Positions 23,201 to 34,428 of a stretch of 64,000 nucleotides of DNA are shown one piece after another (positions within the stretch are counted from its first letter, which is position 1; every line of letters starts with the position of its first letter). Source of the stretch: Anniella stebbinsi (lineage: Eukaryota; Chordata; Lepidosauria; Squamata; Anniellidae); the NCBI GenBank assembly GCA_029215795.1, contig JARDYH010000002.1:300111973-300175972 (forward strand), written 5' to 3'. The notes beneath the pieces were generated by a model. That model did no database searches. It saw nothing but the letters and a program-made list of their open reading frames with translations, and was not told where the DNA came from. The translations under genes were made by a program, and so were the position numbers.

Positions 23201-24670
23201 CCATTACACAAAGTAAACATGATAGAAAGGAAGAAAAGTATCAAATAAATAGAGGGAAAAATGTAATAATAATCCAGTGACTTCTTCCCCTTCACAGTTA
23301 ATCGTGACAACTGATTCAACATGTTCTTCAAGCGATATTTATTTTTCCCTGGCAGCTCCTAACCCACACTTTTCCAATGTGCTGCTAAAAGCAGGCTTCT
23401 TACTTGTCACTTTAAATGTAACCCTGATCTGAAAACTGCTGGTACTGATGACACATTAAAACAAATGTCTACTGATTGAAGGCTCTTGTGATCACCCTTG
23501 ACCCCAATTCTGTAGATCATGTTAAACCTAACATTATCTCCCTGCCAATGCTGTTTTCCTAAGAAAACGCCTTGATGCAGAGCCGTGGGCCAGGGAAAGC
23601 ACCATGGAAAACCGTCAAGGGAAAAAAAGCTGGAAGATGGAGCTCTAAGGCAACTATTGGCACTCACTGTTACTCCTTCTTTTGGTCTCCTTTTTCTCAA
23701 TGATAACTTTCTTTCACCTCAATGCAAGGTGAAAATGGGCTTCTACTGCAACAGGAAAGCCAAACCAAGAGCAAGGTTAAAAAGGATATGTTTGCAGGTG
23801 AAAACTGAATGGGACCTATCAGAAATGTAATACTACTTTCCTTTTTAAAGCCATTCAATTAATGAATTTTTGCTTAGCTTAGCAGGAATGAAGGAAAAAA
23901 ACCAAAACGGTGTTCGCTTTAGGACACAATGCAATTTCTAACTCTCAGAACTATAACTATCTCTGGGAGATTATTTTGTCACCGATATCTACATAGTTAG
24001 GAGACATTGCCAAGCCTCACTGAATATATCAATAGTTTGAATTATCGTACTGACATATGTTGCTTTGGGGCTAGTCTCTGACAGTTACATAAAATATATC
24101 AGTGACTTTCAGAAATGCCATTACACAACCCAGGAAAAACATCCAAATAAGGCATTGTATTAAAACTGAACAAATATTGACAGGTAAATTCAAATCAGAC
24201 AAAATTCAACCAATATGAAATACATAATTTTAGATACACAACTTTCTGATTTTATTTATAATAAATGTTATAATTATATAAATCTAATGTATAAGGCTAA
24301 ATTTCCAAAGCAACATGAACTAGCCAAACACAACATGCCAGAATATACACTATGTTCTAGCTGCAAAGCAAATACTCCCTCAAATACAATGACAGCACAA
24401 ATGACTTTATATATTCTCATACACAAGGACATTAAAATACTCTATTCAAGTGAGTCCAGATTTCAACTTAATCAGTACCAGCAATAGACTATAATTTGGG
24501 AATGCACACACACACACTAAATTCTACCAAAAAGAAAGTAACATTGAGTACAATGTACTGGGGCGTTTTTCTGCAACGGTCCTCATTTTGATAAGAATTG
24601 TGAAAGATCTGTCTTAGATTGTCAATACTAAGATTCCCATTCTGATATCCCAACACTCAAGAACATAGAG
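23201..24670. other. AT-rich, no recognised features
   Basis: Short motif-free open frames on both strands. A minor (CA)7 occurs near 24508-24520. Confidence 0.45.
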
Positions 24671-24673
24671 ATT

Positions 24674-24778
24674 TGCAGAGGAATAGCAATGTCAGTCCAC
24701 TGCAGCAAAAACATCAGAATTTTGTAGAACCTTAAAGATTTATTGCACCATAAGCTTTTGTGAAGTGGTTTATAATGT
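24674..24778 (+). mobile_element. Dispersed amniote-type repeat ('cataagcttttgtgaagtgg')
   Basis: Contains 'gtccactgcagcaaaaacat', 'accttaaagatttattgcac' and 'cataagcttttgtgaagtgg' in the order of a widespread amniote repeat I know from turtle and lizard genomes. I cannot name its family confidently. Only the conserved core is visible. Confidence 0.45.
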
Positions 24779-25319
24779 GTTGATGTGGTTGAAGACCTGC
24801 AATAACATCTTCAGCCACTAGGGGCAGAGTTCCCTAACGAGCACATAGTTTTGTATTCTATACAGTTTGAAGCCAGGGGTAATTAATAGGCTGAGAGAAA
24901 GAGTTACTTGCCTATCCCCTCTCCAGTACTGTGAGGCAGCCCTCATGGAATGAAGTGGACAGTCCCCTTCCTCAGAGAACTATAATATGCACTATGGCAG
25001 GTCCTGTGCCTAGAGGTGCTAAGAGGTATGGCTTCACTCAGGCACATTGTGTCCAACAATAAGAGCTGTGTAAGTTCCCTTGAAGGTTTCTCTGAATCAA
25101 ATTAAGGGCTATTCCAAGCTGTGAGAAGATGGGGCCATTCACTTGTGGATTATAGAGATGCATTACAACTTACAAAGCCCACTAGTTCAGTAGGAAAATT
25201 TATAAAGACAGACATGTAGTTGGAAAAAAGTTGTCATTCACTTTGGTGATGACTGTGCAGTAAAGACTTAATACCTTGCAAGAATGTAAACAAGAATTTA
25301 AAGATTTAAATACAAAGCT
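24779..25319. other. Unassigned
   Basis: No repeat family or exon recognised. Confidence 0.4.
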
Positions 25320-25327
25320 ATAAACTC

Positions 25328-25646
25328 TAGGGTGACTATATGAAAGGAGGACAGGGCTCTTGTATCTTTAACCATTGTATTGAAAAGGGGAATTTCAGCA
25401 GGTGTCATTTGCATGCATACAGCACCTGGTGAAATCCCCTCTTCATCACAACAGTTAAAGCTGCAGGAGTGCAGCCTAGCATGACCAGATACAAAAGAGG
25501 GCAGGGCTAATGCAGCTTTAGCTGTTGTGATGAAGGGGAAATTTCACCAGGTGCTGCATGCATTCAAATGACACCTGCTGAAATTCCCTTTTATACAACT
25601 TTTAAAGATACAGGAGGCCTGTCATACTTTCCATATGGTCACCCCA
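25328..25646. mobile_element. 319-bp foldback hAT-like MITE
   Basis: Nearly the whole unit is one inverted repeat: the left arm (25328-25470) folds on the right arm (25500-25646), sharing 'ggtgtcatttgcatgcat', 'cagcacctggtgaaat' and 'catcacaacagttaaagc' in inverted order. Termini are TAGGGTGACTATATG and inverted TGGGGTGACCATATG. Flanks ATAAACTC (25320-25327) and ACAAACTC (25647-25654) match at 7 of 8, supporting hAT. Confidence 0.8.
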
Positions 25647-25675
25647 ACAAACTCTATAGTTGCTGTCAGGCTCAT

Positions 25676-25750
25676 CATAGCTAATGGTCAGAGATAATGG
25701 AATATGTTGTCCGAAACATCTGGAGGGCACCAGGTTGGAGAAGGCTGGCA
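25676..25750. mobile_element. Right half of a hAT-like MITE
   Basis: 'ctaatggtcagagataatgg', 'ccgaaacatctggagggcac' and 'caggttggagaaggctg' correspond to the right half of the 'CAGCCTTCNCCAACCTGG' family, also represented at 610-732. The left half is missing. Confidence 0.6.
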
Positions 25751-25754
25751 TTGA

Positions 25755-26540
25755 ACAAAGATGGGCAGTGGGCATTGCTTTTAAGAGAGACAGTAGCTTG
25801 ATGTCCACCAGGCTTCCAACACACCACACCCACAATTTTAAGGTTGCTCCTGTAGCAATAGTAGAACCAGAGGACTTCCTCTGCTAATAGTCATAACAAT
25901 ACTAATTGATATAATAATATATTTCTCAATGTTACTAAAATTATAAAAAGTGATTCCAAAAAGCAACAGAACACTATCAGGATGGGGCTGAAGTGTGGGG
26001 AATCAGTTCACATTTTCCTAGTAACAACATTCCTGTTTCAGTGCAGAGAACAACTTGTTTCTCTGAAGGAGATGCACTAGTTGCAGGAAAGATATTTGGG
26101 TCCCCAGAACAACTGAAAATACATTGGACAATATAACATGATAAGCTGGAAAGGCCTTAGTGACATGATATGGGAGACGGAAACCCACAGCAAACATGAA
26201 GGGCCCATTTGTAATTATGAGACCTGCCAAGAGTCAAATGGAGAACTGAAGCATTTGGTTAAAAAATGTAGAAAAGTTTTCCATTAATCTGTCCTCTCTC
26301 CACTAATCCTAATGAGACAGGACAAGCTGTTTTGTTATCAGTAATAACCTTGTTCCTAGAGCAATTATAGGTGCACAACTTGCCTCTTGCCTGAGCACAC
26401 ACCCTGTTAATGTCATTGTGATGTTCTACTGTTTGTGGTTGTAAATATATTGCAGAGTTTATTGTTTGTGATATGCATTTGTTTATATCTTTAAAAAGGA
26501 TTAAGAACAAAAACAGGTAAAGTAAATAACTAGGCCGAAA
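25755..26540. other. No recognised features
   Basis: A 15-base text 'tactgtttgtggttgta' at 26427 resembles the start of the LTR candidate at 26547. Nothing else recognised. Confidence 0.4.
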
Positions 26541-26546
26541 TGTACT

Positions 26547-27033
26547 TACTGTTTGTGGTTATAGGTCTTGGTAAGTATAGAGTGATTGGCTGGTTGTGGG
26601 GGAGTGCCTGGATTGGCTGGCTGTGTGCCTGAATGGAAGGTGAGTGTTGATTGGTTGGAGTGCCTGGATTAGCTGGCTGTGTAAGCATGAGAGGAGCTAG
26701 AGAGCGAATGGAGTGTATATATGTGTCTGACAGAGATTGCTGACAGGGTTGATGGGGCGGGGGGAGATTTGAGGGAGATTTTTGAGAGAGACAAAAGAGA
26801 TTTGAAAGAATTGAGAGATTGAGATAAGATTTTAGAGCATAGATTAAATAAGGAACAGTTTGTTAAAGTATAAGAATTCTGACAGAAACCATTAAGCACT
26901 GAAACCTTGTAACCACGACGCAATTGAACTGAAATACCCATTAAGCTTGTTGACATCCAATTTCTTATTAATAAGTTCTTGTTAATTCTATCTACTGGTG
27001 TGGTCTGTGGGTGTACCTGAGAAATACTGGTGG
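26547..27033 (+). mobile_element. Candidate LTR of a retroelement with downstream primer-binding-like site
   Basis: Starts TGTTTGTGG and has three ATTGG (inverted CCAAT) boxes at 26583-26660, then a TATA-like GTGTATATATG near 26713. It ends close to CTGGTGGCAGCGGAAC (about 27028-27043), a TGG-initiated text like the primer-binding region just after vertebrate retroelement LTRs. The 3' CA terminus is not exact, and no gag, pol or second LTR follows. It could be a partial 5' LTR, or the pattern could be coincidental. Confidence 0.45.
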
Positions 27034-27110
27034 CAGCGGAACAAAGAAGTTATCTGGAGGCCAGGTGGCTGGGCTGGGGTGCTGTGGAGCCTAAATAGTA
27101 AAGGCGAGAC

Positions 27111-27132
27111 AGCAGCAGCAGCAGCAGCAGCA
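27111..27132. repeat. (CAG)7 trinucleotide repeat
   Basis: Seven uninterrupted CAG units just downstream of the LTR candidate. No open frame supports a glutamine tract. Confidence 0.95.
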
Positions 27133-27133
27133 A

Positions 27134-27645
27134 GTAGTCGAAGATAACATCACAGTCATTATTAAACCATTTTTAATGACTACACGAAATTACTTAGCGT
27201 GGTTTGCTTTTAAATATCTATAGATAACTAAACAAAAGGAAGTGAATGATCCATTTTCTACAATATTTACTTACTTAGCAATGTTTACACTACTGATCTA
27301 CCACCCTTAATGCAAGGTGGCAAGAGAGACTTCTTTATCTGTACCAGGGTGGGGGAGAGAGAAGGGAACTTCTGAGTTGAGGCAACACACACCCATAACC
27401 ACACAAATCCTAGATTATTACTTCAGCGGTCAATAAAAGCTTCTGCCGGGCACAGAAACACCAGTTTGTCATCGACGTTTTGTGCAGAAGTGCTCTTTCT
27501 CAGCCAAACCGAAAGTCTGTGGGATGCTGATCTGTGACCATCAGTAGAAGGAGAGCTGGTTCACAGGAAGCAAACAAAGGGTGTGGGAGAAATCCCCGGT
27601 TTACAGCAATTGATCTGGACAAAGCTGATTGAGTCCTTACATCGC
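27134..27645. other. Unassigned
   Basis: No recognised repeat or gene. Confidence 0.4.
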
Positions 27646-27649
27646 TTAC

Positions 27650-27694
27650 TGCAATCTTCCCCAACTGGGTGTGCCTCCAAGTGGGAGAAGACTG
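27650..27694. mobile_element. Collapsed hAT-like MITE, both ends only
   Basis: 'caatcttccccaactgggtg' is followed within 20 bases by 'gtgggagaagactg'. These are the two inverted ends of the family seen at 610-732, with nearly all of the interior deleted. Confidence 0.45.
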
Positions 27695-27875
27695 CACTAT
27701 TAGACACAACCCACCTCCAGTCAGCTGGAGACATAAATACTGTTACTGTCAATATTCAAAATTCTTCAACGGGTCCCTCGGAATCATAAAATTAATTACT
27801 ATATCAAACAAACTGAAAACATATCAAATCTAGGGCTTGCTATTATATGCCTTCTGGTCCCTTAAAACATAGTGG

Positions 27876-27998
27876 GTTGGATCCAGATTTATTTATACTT
27901 TGAGTAGACCCACTGAAATCAATGGGACTTTAGTCACAACTAAATTAATAGCACTGATTTCATTGGGTCTACTAAGTATGAATAAATCTGGATCCAAC
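27876..27998. mobile_element. 123-bp palindromic MITE (GTTGGATCCAGATTTAT ends)
   Basis: Arms of about 50 bases pair almost completely: GTTGGATCCAGATTTATTTA on the left, and the same with one change as inverted complement on the right, including 'gtagaccca'. The hairpin has a short unpaired centre. No coding capacity; superfamily unresolved because no clear target duplication is seen. Confidence 0.75.
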
Positions 27999-27999
27999 A

Positions 28000-28685
28000 C
28001 AATGTTGTTTTTGAAACTTTTCACTGTCCCAGGGACATGTGTATTAGAAATATATCATTTCACATGAAAGTTAAAGCATTCAGGTTTATAACATGAGCAA
28101 GTAATTGTACCCATTTGCCAAGTTTCAAGAGCTATGTTTGGCTTGGCCTGCAGTATGCAATACTTAATTTGTGTTTTCTTAACTGCAATTATAAGTCCAT
28201 TTCAAATCTGGATACGTTCCTGAGATTTTGCAAGAACAAAAATTAATCATCGTGATTGCAGGAGAAGGTGTTAGCAGATTAAAAGTGGAATTACAGCAGA
28301 TTTGCTTTGCCAAGCTCTCACAATACCATAAGGAAAAACCCTTCTTTAAGAGCAGAGAAAAATAATCAACTTTCAGACTCCTTCTAAATATAAACCTTGA
28401 AAAGGAGTTCATAATGCTGATATGTTTATGGATATTTCTTGCACTCCATACTTTTAGACCATGTGTGTGCTTTCCAAATATAACATCCATCTATACTTCC
28501 CAGCACTATTCCATTAATTTCCCATATACTTCTCAGTCCCTAGAGGAGGGTTCACCAAACCACTCCATGTCTTCAATGAATGCATGGAGGGGGTTTGTGG
28601 GACTGTGTGGGGTCACCCCACCCACCACCAGAACTGCACAGTCGATCTCCCCTTCTCTGATGAATACCCTTCTCTGTTCTAAGAA
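28000..28685. other. Unassigned
   Basis: Two short opposed open frames (28414-28701 +, 28179-28490 -) lack motifs. Confidence 0.4.
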
Positions 28686-28689
28686 GGGT

Positions 28690-29108
28690 ACAAAGCTCTA
28701 AACAACTTGCAACCTGAATACCTGAGTGAGTGCCTTCTCTCCTATCAACCTGCATGGTCACTGTCATCTGAAGGCATGCTCCTGGTACTTCCACATAGAC
28801 CTATCGTCTGACTGGAGTCTACCATGGCGAGAGTCTTCAGTGTGGTGAGGCACTCCTCCTATGGAATTCCCTGCCTCTGGAGGTCAGGCAGGTGCCAACT
28901 TTATTTTCCTTCTGGCACCTCCTAAAAATGTCATTGTTCTAGGAAGCCTTCCCTTAATGACCAGCCATGGTTTATTTTGTATTTTGCACTTTGTTTTTTT
29001 AAAAAATCTACTTTTACTGAATTTTATTATGTTTTTATTCTATTTTATTTTGTCCACCACTCCAAAATTCTGAATGGGGAGCGATATATAAATATTGTAA
29101 ATAAATAA
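28690..29108 (+). mobile_element. LINE 3' end (L2/CR1 type) with decayed C-terminus
   Basis: Degenerate codons for a LINE C-terminus are visible: 'ggaattccctgcctctggag' parallels W/GNSLP-type text. It is followed by a 3' UTR ending 'ggggagcgatatataaat' plus AAATAAATAA. The 5' part is absent. The arrangement matches the end of the LINE at 47.1-47.5 kb. Confidence 0.65.
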
Positions 29109-29790
29109 ACCGATTTAGTCAAAGATCTGGCATTTGTTTCTGTTTATGTGCTACCGTATCTGAACAGTCCCAGCACAAGGGGTGGAGTTTCCAACATTCA
29201 AGAGGATAGTGCATAAAGTGTGAGAGGACTCACAGAGATCTGAGAGCTGCTTTGCCACAATGGAATCCTATGCCCCTGGGAAGGTGTGTGAACAAAGCAG
29301 GACTTTCCCACCCAATTTGCACCCTCCCTCCTAGTGATTATTTTATATGGTTGCTTTGTTCACAAATACTGTCATCTCTAGGATCACACCATGAACAAAA
29401 TGGCTCTCATGCTGCTTCCAATTTGTGCAAAGGGGACAACTGAATCAACTTAGCCAAGACAAAAAAATGAACAAACCCAAGACAATGGTCCATCAGGACA
29501 CATAGTAGCATGTTAAAGCATGGGGTCAAAGCATGATCTCTTAAATTCCCACTCCAAGTCAGGCCAATAAACTAGATGATTTACTGTGTAATCTTATACA
29601 TGTCTACTTAGAAGCAACCCACACTAAATTCAATGGAACATATTCCAGGTTAAGTATATATATGATTACAAGCTTAACTAGTCTTTTTCATATTTATCTT
29701 GCTGGATAAATTAGAAGTTAACTTTGGGAGTAATTCTGTGACACTTTAAACTATAAGTGTCTCTGGTTTTTTTACAGATTATATATGTAA
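29109..29790. other. Unassigned, with a decayed palindromic MITE at 29588-29656
   Basis: 29588-29656 ('gtaatcttatacatgtctac', 'tcaatggaacatattcc', 'gattaca') is a weak relative of the 6408-6520 family. Nothing else recognised. Confidence 0.4.
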
Positions 29791-29795
29791 TATAG

Positions 29796-31574
29796 TAATA
29801 ATAATAATATTTTATTTATTTCTTACCCACCTCTCCCTTTGGATCGAGGCAGGGAACAACATTAATACAACAGTACAATATAAATCAAATGCATAAAACT
29901 AATTAAAAGAGCATATAAAACTAAAACAATATTAAAATAACAATCAGGGCATCTTAAAATTCTTAGGTTTAAAATTCATCTGGGTAGGTCTGCTGGAAGA
30001 GACTAGTCTTTATAGCTATCTTAAACTCGGAGAGAGTATTAAGTTGACAAATCTCTTCCAGCAGGCCATTCCACAGTCTAGGGGCAGCAGAAGAAAAGGT
30101 CCTCTGGGTAACAGTTGTCAGTTTTGGCTGACTAAAGTAAGTTCTCCCCAGAGAACCTGAGTGTGTGGGGCAGATTGTACAGGGGAAGGGATTTAAAGTT
30201 AATGACCAACACTTTGTACTTCACCTGGAAACTAACTGGAAGCCAGTGGAGCTATTTTAATGTTGGTGTAATATAGTCACCCCTAGATGTACCGGTGATC
30301 AACCTGGCTACCATATTTTGAACTAGTTGAAGTTTCCGGACTAGGCACAAAGGTATCCCTATGTACAGCACATTGCAGAAGTTGAGCCTCAAAGTTACCA
30401 GCATGTGCACTACTGTCTTTAGGTCTTTCAACTCTAGAAAGAGGCGCAACTGGCATATCAGCTGAAGCTAGTAGTAGGCACTCTTGGCTGTCGCATCTAT
30501 CTAGACTGTCATTTGGAGCGACGGCTCCAAGAGCACCACCAAGCTGTGAATGCAGTCTTTCAGGGGGAGTGTAACTCTATCCAGAACTGGTTGACACACC
30601 TCCAAACCCAGGTTAGGGCCCTTGACAGTAAACACCTCCATCTTGTCTGGATTCAGCCCCAGTTTGTTTTTCCTCATCCAGCCCCTTACCGCCTCCAAAC
30701 ATTATTTAGAGGAGATACACTATCCTTAGCTGATGTTGTTATCAAAGGCATAGAGAAATATATTTGAGTGTCATCAGCATACTGTTAGCACCCCACCCCA
30801 TGTCTCCAGATATAATAATAATAATAATAACGATTTATTTCTTACCCGCCTCTCCATCTAGATCGAGGCGGGGAACAACAGCATGATAAAATACATAAAA
30901 CTAATTAAAACATGACAAATATTATTAAAACTGCATTAAAACATCCTAAAACATCATTAAAACATCCTAAAACATCCTAAAAACATTCTAAAAATTACAC
31001 TGGATATGCCTGCCGGAAGAGAACAGTCTTTATAGCTTTCTTAAATTCTAAAAGACTGTTAAGTTGACGAGTCTCCTCTTCCAGCGGTTTAATTCAGGTG
31101 TTAAACAGCATTGGGGATAGGATGGTGCCTTGTAGCACACCATACAACAACTTTTTTTTTTAAGGAGCAACTATCCCCAAGCATTACCATCTGGAACTTA
31201 CCCAAGTTATTTATCAACTACACCTACAGATCCATCTGTTTAGAACTGAAAACAGCATCAAGGGTGTGACCTGCTAAATGTGTGGGTCCAGAGACCAGTT
31301 GGGATAGGCCTGTTTGTCATGGATGCCATGAATTCCCGAGCTGCACCTGACAAAATGTTGACGTTGCCCAGGACCAAGAGCCTGGGCAACTCTAACACCA
31401 GACTCTAACTGAGACCAGTTCCATGAGCTCGGCCAGGGAGTCTGAAAGGTAGCGGGGTAGCTGGTACACTAACAGAATCCTCAGTCTATCCCTATTATTA
31501 AAAAAATGAAGTAACATTTTTTCTCCTCTACTACTATACTTAAAACCATTCACATAATTAAAGTATTTATACAC
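29796..31574 (-). mobile_element. L2-clade LINE fossil keeping endonuclease and reverse-transcriptase pieces
   Basis: Minus strand, 5' to 3': an endonuclease-domain remnant (about 31574-31170) with LPRYLSDSLAELMELVSV and LSQLVSGPTHLAGHTLD, matching the C-terminal part of L2-type AP endonuclease; a jump to the GVPQG-type RT motif (about 31143-31100); an insertion of a second L2 (30806-31082); then YADDTQIYFS (YADD at 30781-30770), a thumb region (30698-30501, LNPDKMEVF), the C-terminus (30449-30252) and a 3' UTR ending in (ATT)n at 29796-29815. The N-terminal RT palm between endonuclease and GVPQG is deleted. Multiple stops make it non-functional. Confidence 0.8.
30806..31082 (-). mobile_element. 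Second L2 3' end inserted within the first
   Basis: Its AAT-type tail (30812-30830), 'acccgcctctccatctagat' and 'ctgccggaagagaacagtct' repeat the 3' end of the surrounding LINE at 29810-30010. On both sides the outer reverse-transcriptase reading resumes (GVPQG motif at higher coordinates, YADD at lower). The second copy is thus a younger, strongly 5'-truncated insertion of the same family. Confidence 0.75.
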
Positions 31575-32610
31575 TGATATAATGTGGTGATTCTATTAAT
31601 TGGGTATAAAACAAACTAAAATATACTGATGCTGCTTAAACTGTAATGGCATTGCACTGAATAATTTTTCACATCCAGGTTTAAGCCTGTCAGCCTCCTA
31701 CTTTCAAAAATTATGCATCTGTACTGAGTTCTGTCTTTCCAGAGATAAAAGCATGTCCTGAATATTTCTCTAGTCTTCAGGGCTACTAATTTGAACAGGC
31801 TTGTCACTCTAAGTCTAGGGAGTAGTGGGATATTGACATTATATTGAATTATTTAGAGGAAATTAACAGTGCTTCTCATCCTGGGAGATTGCTATTTGCA
31901 AGCAAAGCATCATATCCTTTGCATGTTCATGTTGTTAGCCCTAGTTTTTAGAGTTATTTACGATTAATGTAGAAAGTAAAGTAAAATGAAAGCAAAAGGC
32001 TTGATGCATGACTTTACTGTGAACACAGAGACCCACATTTCTATAACTCAGCTTCCTTTGGCCTTGTGAAAAGAAATAAAACATTACATGTGAACCTGTT
32101 CTTCCACAGTACATATATTATGAAAAAAGACAGAACAACTACAGGACTTCTTAATGACACATATATCAACAGTTTTCCCTCACATCTGATGACCCAGCCT
32201 TCTTCAACCAGAACCTTCTACAATATTACTTCCATTACTGATAGTTTGAAGGAGGTTCCACACACATATTGAAAGAATTAAAGTGGGGGTTGTGGGGCCA
32301 CAGAAGCTAGCCCCATCCCTGATATGGCCACACTGCCTGCTATCCACAGCAGAAATGATTTTGCACTATCTGAATATTCAGCAACCATGGATAAGGGCAT
32401 ACTAATGGATGTGCTTAGAGTTCATTTATATGAAGGAAGACATGGCCCAATTGGTGTCTTTCCTTGCATGTGGCACTCTATAGGTATACATGAGCATGCA
32501 CATAGAACCCTTTCCCATGCCAGCTGAATGCATGGATGGAAGGGGAGTGCATCTTCTGTGGGCTCACATTAAACAACAGGCCCTCTCACATTCTTTCAAT
32601 GCATGGGGGG
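31575..32610. other. Unassigned
   Basis: No family or exon recognised. Short ORFs at 32066-32272 and 32324-32527 lack motifs. Confidence 0.4.
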
Positions 32611-32614
32611 CAGT

Positions 32615-34428
32615 CTGCATTCAGGCAACACAATACTCAATGGTGGGTTAATAGTCAACTCCATGGTTGATTATCAAGGGGTACTCTCCACACAACATGA
32701 TTCCAATCAACCATGTTGTGGATTAAAACAACGCCCTCTCTGCCCCCCTCAGTCCTCCCGCTGGTATCCCATCAGCCATTGCAAGTTCTCCTCATTTGAC
32801 TAGAGTGACAGTCACCACTTTGGTTGCTCTTACCAGGGGACTCTGTAGTAGCCAAATAACCAACTGTGTGCAACAAAATAGTCAACGGTGTCTGACAGAC
32901 AACACAATAACCAACGAACGTTTAAATAATCAACTCTGCACAGCGTTAAGTTATTTCAGCTGAATAATCAACTGTGGTGTGAAAAAGACACAACAGATGA
33001 AACAATAACCAACCATAGACTATTTAATAAGGAAGTGCACGGCCGAAATTATCTTATTGTATCGTTATCGGAAATTCCGATATAAAAAAATTTCGGATCT
33101 GATAATATTGGAGGTTTTTTGTATCAAATCGTATTGGATATCTGATAATTATCGGATATCTGATTTTTAATTCGGAGTATTTAGCCTTATAGAGTTGCTT
33201 TTTGAGACAGGAATGCCTAAGACTTCTGTATTTTAAAAGTTACAGACTTGAAACTTGGTCCCAGTGCAGATTGTCTATTGCTAGTCATGTGTATTAAATT
33301 TCAGAGCAATTGTTCAAACCTTTGATTTTATATGATTTTTAAAAAAGATCGTGCAACTTTTTATCAGCTGGTTGACTGGGCCGCCCCGTTGCTTTCAAAG
33401 TACCATGATCTTTTTAAAAATTCATATAAAATCGATGGTTTAAACAATTGCTCTGAATTTTTTTCACACATGACTAGTCATATCCCATCTTCAATGTCCC
33501 ACAAGTTTCAAGTTTTTATCTTTAAAAATGAAGTAGTTACAGCAGGGGGTGGGCTTTTGGGGGACCCACTATAACTTTTTAGGGGGTCAACCAGCTGTCA
33601 AAAGTAGAACACTCTTTAAAAAATTCATATAAAATACAGGGTTGGAGGGATTGATCTAAAATTTGGCACATATGTGTAGCAACATGACGCCCTGCTGTCA
33701 AAAGAAGACTTGTTGTCTGATTTTCCCCCCCCCATAGGCTTGCATTTGGGGAAACGTGTGTATAACTTTTTTTTTATTTTAAATGATAATGACATGAAAC
33801 CTGGGGAGCCAGGACTAGCAAAATCCAATCTGCAATGTCCAAAAAGTTTCAAGTCTCTATCTTTTCAAATTAAAAATTTATAGGGGGTCCCCCAAAAGTC
33901 CCCCTCCCCCGCTGTAACCACTTCATTTTAAAAGATAAAAACTTGAAACTTTTGGGACATTGAAGATGGGATCTGGCTAGTCATGTGTGAACAAAATTCA
34001 GAGCAATTGCTCAAACCCTCGATTTTATATGATTTTTTTAAAAGACCGTAGTACTTTGAAAGCAACAGGGCGGCCCGATCAACCAGCTGTCAAAAAGTTG
34101 CACGATCTTTTAAAAATTCATATAAAATCAAAGATTTGAGCAATTGCTCTGAAATTTAATACACATGACTAGCAATAGACAACCTGCATGGGAACACACT
34201 TTCAAAAATGGCTGTCTGATATTTTTGATAAAATCCGATAATTATCGGACCCAATAATTATCGGACCCAATAATTATCGGAGAGATTTGTATCATATCGT
34301 TATCGTTAATTGGATGTCCGATAACGCCATTATCGGATCGTTATCGGAACAATACGATACACATCCCTACTATTTAACCTTCCGTTGTCTATTTAACCCA
34401 CCATTGGTTATTGTGTTGTCTGAACCCA
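32615..34428. mobile_element. MITE with TTCNGACAACACAAT ends, split by a foldback element
   Basis: Left end 'attcaggcaacacaatact' and inverted right end 'gttcagacaacacaataacc' both continue into CAATGGTGGGT, and the interior (32650-33027) is closely similar in order to the 13.8-14.3 kb copy. The last ~50 bases (34378-34428) are separated from the rest by the 1342-bp insertion. Flanks share CAGTC in register (5 of 8), a possible eroded duplication. Confidence 0.75.
33028..34369. mobile_element. 1342-bp foldback hAT-like element, nested
   Basis: Perfect 8-bp target duplication CTATTTAA at 33020-33027 and 34370-34377. Ends are TAAGGAAGTGCACGG and inverted TAGGGATGTGTATCG. Two long inverted arms (about 33266-33567 and 33885-34187, ~300 bp each) pair with few mismatches and would form a large hairpin around a ~320-bp centre. 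Outside the arms are repeated GATAATTATCGG palindromes near both ends, plausible transposase-binding sites. There is no transposase frame. Repeated text such as 'caaccagctgtcaaaa' and 'aaattcatataaaat' recurs in arms and centre. Confidence 0.85.

Noticed and set aside
27111..27132. (CAG)7 as a polyglutamine-coding exon
   Set aside because: No long open frame or flanking coding signal; it is a simple repeat.
33332..33574. 80-codon frame in the foldback element as a transposase fragment
   Set aside because: It lies in one inverted arm, has no catalytic motif, and the opposite arm does not preserve a corresponding frame.
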